Below, one piece after another: positions 58,407 to 64,000 of a stretch of 64,000 nucleotides of DNA. Source of the stretch: Bacteroidaceae bacterium (lineage in GTDB: Bacteria > Bacteroidota > Bacteroidia > Bacteroidales > Bacteroidaceae). Numbering within the stretch: the stretch's first letter is position 1; each line of letters starts with the position of its first letter. The translations under genes and the position numbers were made by a program. The notes under the pieces were generated by a model. It was given only the letters and a program-made list of their open reading frames with translations, was not told the origin of the DNA and did not search any database. Where the stretch lies: positions 1-64,000 of the forward strand of contig JAGBKI010000066.1 of assembly GCA_017933995.1 (NCBI GenBank), read 5' to 3'.

Positions 58407-58610
58407 TTACTTCAGCGTAACGGCGATGTCCTTGCCTTCCTCGGCCAGGGCAACCTTGTCCTCGCGGAGCAACCAGCCCAGGGCCAGCAGCACGTCCTTC
58501 TCGGTCTTGGCCTTGGCAGCCTTCTTGAGGTCCTTGACGGTGAGTGTGCCCTGGGCGTCGAGAGCGGCCCAAACGGCACCGGCGAGTTCGCCTACCTTTT
58601 CTTGAAACAT
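58407..58610 (-). CDS. Small winged-helix protein (DUF2582-like)
   Basis: A 67-residue protein. MFQEKVGELAGAVWAALDAQ, GTLTVKDLKKAAKAKTEKDV, LLALGWLLREDKVALAEEGK and DIAVTLK form the compact winged helix of the DUF2582 family, common in Bacteroidetes. The start at 58610 was chosen because a near-perfect promoter lies about 50 bases upstream, whereas the open extension to 58703 would cover that promoter. Such small wHTH proteins may bind DNA; the target is unknown. Confidence 0.82.
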   Translation of the reverse strand: MFQEKVGELAGAVWAALDAQGTLTVKDLKKAAKAKTEKDVLLALGWLLREDKVALAEEGKDIAVTLK

Positions 58611-58658
58611 AGCTTTTGTGTCTGTTTGGATTGGAGATGTTCTTGTCTTAAGGCAAGG

Positions 58659-58666
58659 CAAAAGTA
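58659..58666 (-). promoter_or_regulatory. Promoter of the wHTH gene
   Basis: The minus strand reads TTTG, 19 bases, then TACTTTTG. It is the best consensus match in the window. Confidence 0.75.
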
Positions 58667-58834
58667 CTTCCGCGCCAATTTCTTGCAAATGTTTTTGTCG
58701 CAAATTGCGTTTTTTCGCCGCCTGGCGCGCCGCAAAGGCGTGCGAGTGGAAACCTTGCCTTGCAAAACGTGCCGCCGCGCAATTTTCCGCCGTGCGCGTG
58801 CAATAACTTGCGCCCGCGCGCGTTATTATTATGT

Positions 58835-61231
58835 ATGCACAACGCCGCCCGCCGCTGCGCGCTCGTCTGCGCGCTCTTCTTCGCCGCCCTCGCCGCCCTG
58901 GCGCAGGGCGGGCGCACGCGCGTGTTCGGCAGCGTTAAGGACGAGGCGGGCGAGCCGCTCGAACTGGCCAGCGTGCGCCGACAGGGCACGGCGCAACTGG
59001 TACTCACCAACCTGCAGGGCCGCTACGAGATTTTCGTCGAGCAGGGCGACACGTGCACGCTCGTCTACGGCCTCATCGGCTACGAGCAGCGCAAGCGTAA
59101 GTTCACGCCCCTGGGCGACAGCCTGCGCCTTGACGTCACGCTGCCCTCGCTGGCCGCCATGACGGGCGAGGCCGTGGTCAGCGCGCAGCACGTGCAGACC
59201 GACGCCATGCAGCGCCTCCACGCCGAAGACACGCGCCACATGCCCAGCACCACCGGCAACGGCGTCGAGGAACTCGTGGCCACGCAAGCGGGCGTCAGCA
59301 CGCGCAACGAACTCTCCTCGCAATACAACGTGCGCGGCGGCTCGTTCGACGAAAACCTGGTCTACCTCAACGGCGTCGAGATTTACCGCCCGATGCTGGT
59401 GCGCAGCGGCGAGCAGGAAGGTCTCTCGGTCATCAACAGCGACATGGTGGAGCGCATCGACTTCAGCAACGGAGGCTTCGCCGCGCGCTACGCCGACAAG
59501 ATGTCGTCCGTGCTCGACATCACCTACAAGCGCCCGGAGGCGTTCGAGGCCAAACTCGACGCGAGCCTGCTCGGCGCGTCGGCCTATGTCGGCGCGGGCA
59601 ACAAGCACGTCAGTTTCATGACCGGCCTGCGCTACAAAACCACCGAGTACCTCCTCGGCTCCACCGACACCAAGGCCGAGTACGCCCCGCGCTTCCTCGA
59701 CTACCAGGCCTACCTCTCCTGGCGGCCCAACGCGCGCTGGAGCCTCGACCTGCTGGGCAACATCAACGACAACCACTACCTGTTCCGCCCCAAGGACCGC
59801 GAAACGCACTTCGGCACCATCGACAACCCGCGCACGTTCCGCGTCTATTTCGACGGGCAGGAGAAGGACAGCTACCGCACCTACCTCGGCGCGCTCACGC
59901 TGACCCACCATTTCAACCCCGAAACCTACCTGGCCCTCACGGCCTCGGCCTTCACCACCCGCGAGTACGAGAACTACGACATCAGCGGGCAGTACTGGCT
60001 GCAAGAGGCCACGTCGCAGGACGAACTCGGTGTGGGCACCTATATGGAGCACGCCCGCAACCGCCTCCAGGCGCGCGTTGTGCAGGGCGGCCTGACGTTC
60101 CGCACGCGCCTCACCGGCCACACGCTCATGGCGGGCGCGGGCCTCCAGAGCGAGCGCATCCGCGAGCGCGCCCGCGAGTGGGAGATGCGCGACTCGATGG
60201 GCTACAGCCTGCCCTACGACCCGCAGGCACTGCAACTCATCTACAGCCTCGCCGCGCGCGAGGAAATCAGTTCGCGCCGCCTCTCGGCATACGTGCAGGA
60301 CACGTGGCGCATGTACCCCAGCGCCGGCCTCATCAACCTGACCTACGGCGTGCGTGTGAGCCACTGGAGCTGGAACGGCGAAACGCTCATCTCGCCCCGC
60401 GCCTCCGTCGGGTTCATTCCCGCCGCAAACGACCGCTGGACGCTGCGCGCCGCGCTGGGCATGTACTACCAGGCGCCGTTCTACAAGGAACTGCGCGACA
60501 CCACGCTCAACGCCGGCATCGCCACCGTGCGCCTCAACAAGGACATCCGCGCCCAGCGCTCCGTGCAGTTCATCGTGGGCGGCGACTACGCCTTCCGTAT
60601 GCTCGACCGCCCCTTCCGCTTCACCGCCGAGGCGTACTACAAGAGCCTCTCGCGCCTCATCCCCTACAGCGTGTCGGGCGTGCGCACCGTCTACGAGGGC
60701 GAGAACCTCAGCCGGGGCTACGCCGTGGGCGTCGACTTCAAACTCTTCGGCGAATTCGTGCCGGGCACCGACTCGTGGGTGACGCTCTCCGTGATGCAGA
60801 CGCGCGAGCGCATCGCCGGGCAGTGGCTACCGCGACCCACCGACGGACGCTACGCCCTGTCGCTGTTCCTGACCGACTACTTCCCCGGCACCACGCGATG
60901 GAAACTGACGCTCAAGGCCGCCGTGGCCGACGGACTGCCCTTCGGCCCGCCCCACAGCGAGCGCGCACAGCAGCGCTTCCGCGCACCGGCCTACAAGCGC
61001 GTCGACGTCGGCCTCAGCTACCGCCTCTACGGCGGCGAGGACCGCCTGGGGCGCAGCGGGCTGGCGCGCGCCGTCAAGAACGTATGGCTCGGCGTCGACG
61101 CCTTCAACCTGCTCGGCATCAGCAATGTCAGTTCCTACTACTGGGTGACCGACATCACCAACACGCGCTACGCCGTGCCCAACTACCTCACCGGCCGCCT
61201 CATCTCCGCCCGCGTCAGCGTAGAGTTCTGA
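58835..61231 (+). CDS. TonB-dependent receptor with carboxypeptidase-like N-terminal domain
   Basis: A 798-residue outer-membrane receptor. The signal peptide is CALVCALFFAALAALAQGG. A CarboxypepD-reg-like beta domain follows (VFGSVKDEAGEPLELASVRR, LTNLQGRYEIFVEQGDTCTL). The plug has ATQAGVSTRNELSSQYNVRG and GSFDENLVYLNGVEIYRPML. A long beta barrel ends NYLTGRLISARVSVEF. No SusD-type lipoprotein or TonB-box oddity is seen, so the substrate is unknown. The ATG at 58835 gives the signal peptide; the open frame before it is a shadow. The RluA-type gene follows 46 bases later. Confidence 0.9.
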   Translation: MHNAARRCALVCALFFAALAALAQGGRTRVFGSVKDEAGEPLELASVRRQGTAQLVLTNLQGRYEIFVEQGDTCTLVYGLIGYEQRKRKFTPLGDSLRLDVTLPSLAAMTGEAVVSAQHVQTDAMQRLHAEDTRHMPSTTGNGVEELVATQAGVSTRNELSSQYNVRGGSFDENLVYLNGVEIYRPMLVRSGEQEGLSVINSDMVERIDFSNGGFAARYADKMSSVLDITYKRPEAFEAKLDASLLGASAYVGAGNKHVSFMTGLRYKTTEYLLGSTDTKAEYAPRFLDYQAYLSWRPNARWSLDLLGNINDNHYLFRPKDRETHFGTIDNPRTFRVYFDGQEKDSYRTYLGALTLTHHFNPETYLALTASAFTTREYENYDISGQYWLQEATSQDELGVGTYMEHARNRLQARVVQGGLTFRTRLTGHTLMAGAGLQSERIRERAREWEMRDSMGYSLPYDPQALQLIYSLAAREEISSRRLSAYVQDTWRMYPSAGLINLTYGVRVSHWSWNGETLISPRASVGFIPAANDRWTLRAALGMYYQAPFYKELRDTTLNAGIATVRLNKDIRAQRSVQFIVGGDYAFRMLDRPFRFTAEAYYKSLSRLIPYSVSGVRTVYEGENLSRGYAVGVDFKLFGEFVPGTDSWVTLSVMQTRERIAGQWLPRPTDGRYALSLFLTDYFPGTTRWKLTLKAAVADGLPFGPPHSERAQQRFRAPAYKRVDVGLSYRLYGGEDRLGRSGLARAVKNVWLGVDAFNLLGISNVSSYYWVTDITNTRYAVPNYLTGRLISARVSVEF

Positions 61232-61277
61232 GCGCGCGGTTTTCATAGTATTCCCAGTATTCCCCAGTCCTCCCCCA

Positions 61278-62186
61278 ATGAAACGCCCCTCCAACTACAC
61301 CCCCTTCATTGTCCAGCCCGCCGACCACGGCACCGAGTTGTTGCCCTTCCTCATGAAATGCCTCGACGGCGCCAGCCGCACCAAGGTGAAAGGCATCCTC
61401 TCGGGCGGCGGCGTGCGCGTCGACGGCATGAACACCACGCAGTTCGACCTTGTGCTCGCCCGGGGGCAGCGCGTCGAAATCAGCAAGGCCAAGCCCCTCG
61501 CCACGCTCAACAACCGCTACGTGCGCCTCGTCTACGAAGACCACCACCTGCTCGTCGTCGAGAAGCAGCCCGGCATCCTCTCCATGGCCACGCGCGCCCA
61601 CAGCTTCTGCGTCAAGACCCTGCTCGACGACTATCTGCACAAGTGCCACCGCAAGTGCACCGCCCACGTCGTCCACCGCCTCGACCGCGACACCAGCGGC
61701 CTGATGGTCTACGCCAAGACGATGGAGGCCGAGCGCATACTCGAAGAGCATTGGCACGAAATCGTCACCGACCGCCGCTACGTCGCCCTCGTAAGCGGGC
61801 GCATGGAGCGGCAGAAAGGCTCCGTCGAAAGCTGGCTCAAGGAGAACAAGGCTTTCTTCACCTACTCCTCCCACGTGCCCGACGACGGCAAGTACGCCCT
61901 GACGCACTACCGCGTGCTACAGGCGGACAACCGCCACACCCTCGTCGAACTGCAACTGGAGACCGGGCGCAAGAACCAGATACGCGTCCACATGCAGGAC
62001 CTCGGCCACCCCGTCTGCGGCGACCCCAAGTACGGCGGCCACGACGACAACCCCTGCCGCCGCCTCTGCCTCCACGCTTTCCGCCTCTTCCTGCGCCACC
62101 CCGTCACCGGCGAACCCCTCCGCTTCGAAACCCCCATCCCCAAAGCCTTTCGCGAGGTGATGCAGAATACATCCGCCACGCGATGA
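61278..62186 (+). CDS. RluA-family pseudouridine synthase
   Basis: It isomerises uridines in rRNA (RluD/RluA type). The 302-residue protein has an N-terminal S4-like segment (TKVKGILSGGGVRVDGMNTT). The catalytic domain follows: VYEDHHLLVVEKQPGILSMA, AHVVHRLDRDTSGLMVYAKT (with the catalytic Asp in HRLDRDTSG) and ELQLETGRKNQIRVHMQDLG, HPVCGDPKYG. The exact target uridine cannot be told. The stop overlaps the next gene's ATG by four bases (ATGA). Confidence 0.92.
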   Translation: MKRPSNYTPFIVQPADHGTELLPFLMKCLDGASRTKVKGILSGGGVRVDGMNTTQFDLVLARGQRVEISKAKPLATLNNRYVRLVYEDHHLLVVEKQPGILSMATRAHSFCVKTLLDDYLHKCHRKCTAHVVHRLDRDTSGLMVYAKTMEAERILEEHWHEIVTDRRYVALVSGRMERQKGSVESWLKENKAFFTYSSHVPDDGKYALTHYRVLQADNRHTLVELQLETGRKNQIRVHMQDLGHPVCGDPKYGGHDDNPCRRLCLHAFRLFLRHPVTGEPLRFETPIPKAFREVMQNTSATR

Positions 62187-62824
62187 ACCTTGATGCCAAA
62201 AAGCGAGAAGCCACCACCGATATGCTCAACGTACTCCTTGTAACCGCCTTGCAGGCCGAGCAAATTAGTCTGCCAAAATCTTTGTTCCGCACAAGCACGC
62301 TCATCACCGGCGTGGGAAAGGTGCCAGCCACCTACAGTCTGGCGCGCGTACTCAACGTGATGCGCCCGCAGCTGGTGCTCAACGTGGGTAGCGCAGGCAC
62401 CGTGCGCTACGAGCCGGGCGACGTGCTTGTTTGCCGCGACTTCGTAGACCGCAACTTGCTGGGTCTGGAAATAGAGAGCGTACCCGCGCACATAGAAAGC
62501 ACCGTGCCCGACCTCTTTGAGCTGCCGCCCTCCGTGGTAAAGGGTGTTGAAGATCGTGAAGTCTGCCCCGTATGCGCCACAGGCGACAGTTTCGTGACCA
62601 AAGAGGAGGAAGCGTGCGGCGACGTGGTCGACATGGAAGCCTTCGCGATGGCCTACGTATGCCAGCAGGCTGGGATAGACTTCCTCAGCGTGAAGTGCGT
62701 CACCGACGTGGTGGGGCGCAACAGCATCGGACTTTGGGAAGAACGCCTGGCCGAGGCGCGGCACACGCTTCACGAATATTTTGAACGCTACGGCCACGTG
62801 CTCGCGGCCAACTACGGCGACTGA
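62183..62824 (+). CDS. MTAN-like nucleosidase (methylthioadenosine/SAH or related)
   Basis: A 213-residue nucleoside phosphorylase-fold protein. MLNVLLVTALQAEQISLPKS, LITGVGKVPATYSLARVLNV, VLNVGSAGTVRYEPGDVLVC and a closing CGDVVDMEAFAMAYVCQQAG, with DFLSVKCVTDVVGRNS. The Glu in MEAFA and the Asp in VTD are the expected ribose and purine contacts of the family. It is shorter than classical Pfs (about 230). Futalosine hydrolase (MqnB) has the same fold, so the substrate is open. The chosen ATG overlaps the RluA-type stop; an ATG 39 bases inside (MLNVLLV) is equally family-like. Confidence 0.8.
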   Translation: MNLDAKKREATTDMLNVLLVTALQAEQISLPKSLFRTSTLITGVGKVPATYSLARVLNVMRPQLVLNVGSAGTVRYEPGDVLVCRDFVDRNLLGLEIESVPAHIESTVPDLFELPPSVVKGVEDREVCPVCATGDSFVTKEEEACGDVVDMEAFAMAYVCQQAGIDFLSVKCVTDVVGRNSIGLWEERLAEARHTLHEYFERYGHVLAANYGD

Positions 62825-62845
62825 ACCGCCTACATCCACACCGCA

Positions 62846-63784
62846 ATGCCTCCCCTCCCCTCGCGCCATACCTTGCGCGGCTACGCCGTTTGGGCAGCCG
62901 TGTTGTTGGCCGTGGCTGTGGCGGGCATAGCATTGCATCTACACGTCTCCCCCCATCGCGACGCACCCCTCGCTCCCAGCGAAACCGCGTCGCTCGACAG
63001 TTTCCGGCAGGCCGTAGCAGCCGACAGCGCGGCGCGGCAGGCAGCGTGGGAACAGCGCTATCCGCAACACCCCACGCGGAAATACGGAAGCGGGCATCGC
63101 ATAGCCGAGTCCTTTCCCTTTGATCCGAACAAGGCCGACAGCGCCACCTTTTTGCGGCTCGGCCTCGCACCGTGGCAGGCACACAATGCACTGCAATACC
63201 GACGTAAGGGCGGGAAATGGCGCAGCGCGGAGCACTTCAGCCATCTCTATGGTCTCAGCGAGGCCGACTACAAGCGTCTCGCCCCCTATGTGCGCATAGA
63301 CACAACAGCCCTCACGGCAGGGCGGCACACCCACCGTGCCCTTACGGATGCCGCGCAGACCGAACGCCGCTACCCCGAAAAACTTACTCCCGGAAGCGCC
63401 CCGCTTGACCTCAACGAAGCCGACACCACCGACTTGCAGCGCATTCCCGGAATAGGTTCGTACCGCGCGCGGCTCATCGTGCGCTATCGCGAGCAACTCG
63501 GTGGCTTCGTCAGCACGTCGCAACTGGCCGAAATCCAAGGTTTGCCCGAAGACATTGCGCAGTGGGTCGCCGTAGACCCGCAGGCCTCCCCAACCCGCTT
63601 GAACGTGAACCGCGCCACGTTCCAACAATTGGTACGCCACCCATACCTAAGCTACGAACAGGTACGCGAAATAGCCAACTACCGCCGCCGCTACGGTGAT
63701 CTGCGTGCTTGGGACGACTTGCGGCTCTCCCCGTACTTCACTACGGCTGACTTCCAGCGGCTTTCACCCTACTTCGACTTCTGA
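62846..63784 (+). CDS. ComEA-like helix-hairpin-helix membrane protein
   Basis: A 312-residue protein. An N-terminal membrane helix (AVWAAVLLAVAVAGIALHLH) precedes several helix-hairpin-helix units: FDPNKADSATFLRLGLAPWQ, LDLNEADTTDLQRIPGIGSY then RARLIVRYREQLGGF, and LNVNRATFQQLVRHPYLSYE. These are DNA-binding units of the ComEA type. Bacteroidetes versions are longer than Bacillus ComEA and their role in DNA uptake is unproven. It lies 21 bases after the nucleosidase gene and is followed by a terminator. Confidence 0.87.
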   Translation: MPPLPSRHTLRGYAVWAAVLLAVAVAGIALHLHVSPHRDAPLAPSETASLDSFRQAVAADSAARQAAWEQRYPQHPTRKYGSGHRIAESFPFDPNKADSATFLRLGLAPWQAHNALQYRRKGGKWRSAEHFSHLYGLSEADYKRLAPYVRIDTTALTAGRHTHRALTDAAQTERRYPEKLTPGSAPLDLNEADTTDLQRIPGIGSYRARLIVRYREQLGGFVSTSQLAEIQGLPEDIAQWVAVDPQASPTRLNVNRATFQQLVRHPYLSYEQVREIANYRRRYGDLRAWDDLRLSPYFTTADFQRLSPYFDF

Positions 63785-63806
63785 AAGAAACACCCATAAA
63801 GCCTAA

Positions 63807-63856
63807 CGCACCCCCTGGACTCCTACAAGTAATCCAGGGGGTGCGCTCTTTTTCTT
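63807..63856. terminator. Terminator after the ComEA-like gene
   Basis: A perfect 13-bp stem, CGCACCCCCTGGA with TCCAGGGGGTGCG, has a 13-base loop and is followed by CTCTTTTTCTT. Confidence 0.88.
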
Positions 63857-63904
63857 GCTACAAATGTCAGAGAAGTTCCTCAAGCAGCCTGCGGGCACAA
63901 GGGA

Positions 63905-64000
63905 CTATTCAAAGAATCCACCGCGCTCGGCGGCCACAACAGCACTGGCCACTTCGGCCACCTTGGTGGTGTCGCGCAGCACTTCGACGGGCACGGTGTG
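63905..64000 (-). CDS. C-terminal end of an unidentified gene (cut by the window edge)
   Basis: On the minus strand 31 codons are open to a TAG: HTVPVEVLRDTTKVAEVASA then VVAAERGGFFE. The codon pattern is coding-like (G/C-rich third positions). It converges on the ComEA-like gene and its terminator. The fragment is too short to assign a family. Confidence 0.55.
   Translation of the reverse strand, partial: HTVPVEVLRDTTKVAEVASAVVAAERGGFFE

Noticed and set aside
61358-62182. Upstream extension of the MTAN-like frame
   Set aside because: It lies entirely inside the RluA-type gene in another frame and is Arg/Pro-rich. The family start is at 62183 or 62222.
1-64000. tRNA, rRNA or known riboswitch
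   Set aside because: I looked for TTCGA-type T-loops, cloverleaf arms and common riboswitch cores in the gaps and found none I could defend. A covariance search would be decisive.

Overview
The window looks like chromosome from a GC-rich member of the Bacteroidales (roughly 60% GC by eye). The evidence is: arginine genes of the N-succinylornithine type; promoters with the Bacteroidetes -7 box TAnnTTTG and almost no Shine-Dalgarno sites; the gene pair sppA-lpxK with punA close by; two TonB-dependent receptors; a Wzi-like outer-membrane protein; and a large surface protein ending in a type IX-secretion-like C-terminal motif. I see no rRNA, tRNA, prophage, conjugative element, transposase or CRISPR array.

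Layout. 1-6517 (minus) is an arginine operon: an ArgA-like GNAT acetyltransferase, argG, argC, argD, argF' and a truncated argB. A DUF1016-type nuclease gene of lower GC interrupts it. 6518-7376 is non-coding and full of repeats. 7377-9894 (minus) holds a DUF1573 protein and a Na+/amino-acid symporter. 10211-17853 carries xth, sppA, lpxK, an opposed SLC13 permease, punA and a TlpA-like lipoprotein. 18595-21479 (minus) is a metal-related unit: a small exported protein, a TonB receptor and a cysteine-rich HMA protein. 21724-26827 is tsaC-like, a ClC channel, fmt and dnaB. It converges on lptB and an acyl-CoA synthetase (26950-29490). 29805-36081 (minus) has a lipoprotein, a Wzi-like barrel, the coiled-coil/zapA/rny group, a conserved hypothetical and a B3/B4 protein. 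36346-39402 (minus) has a sensor kinase and a Na/Pi transporter. 39816-44139 has a toxin-antitoxin pair, tig, clpP and clpX. 44379-47381 is an MmeI-like restriction-modification fusion gene. 47645-51332 has a GH20 hexosaminidase, an SPFH protein and NfeD. 51370-56618 (minus) is a giant repeat surface protein followed by an unannotated 54-residue peptide gene. 56672-58610 has aroC and a wHTH protein. 58835-63784 has a TonB receptor, an RluA-type synthase, an MTAN-like nucleosidase and a ComEA-like protein. A truncated gene enters at the right edge.

Most genes are housekeeping. The unusual biology lies in the repeats. There are: (i) a GC palindrome inserted in frame at two places in the MmeI-like gene, with a second palindrome family bracketing that gene and supplying its stop codon; (ii) an AT-rich motif, core CCGTATTATATATA, seen about ten times in this GC-rich window, sometimes inside genes; (iii) three intergenic arrays of exactly four 21-bp units; (iv) intergenic cassettes whose inverted arms are reiterations of a short phrase, one near-identical pair preceding clpP and clpX; and (v) a TTTTTAC simple repeat that encodes the hydrophobic core of the Wzi-like signal peptide. 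All coordinates were read by hand; no database search was run.
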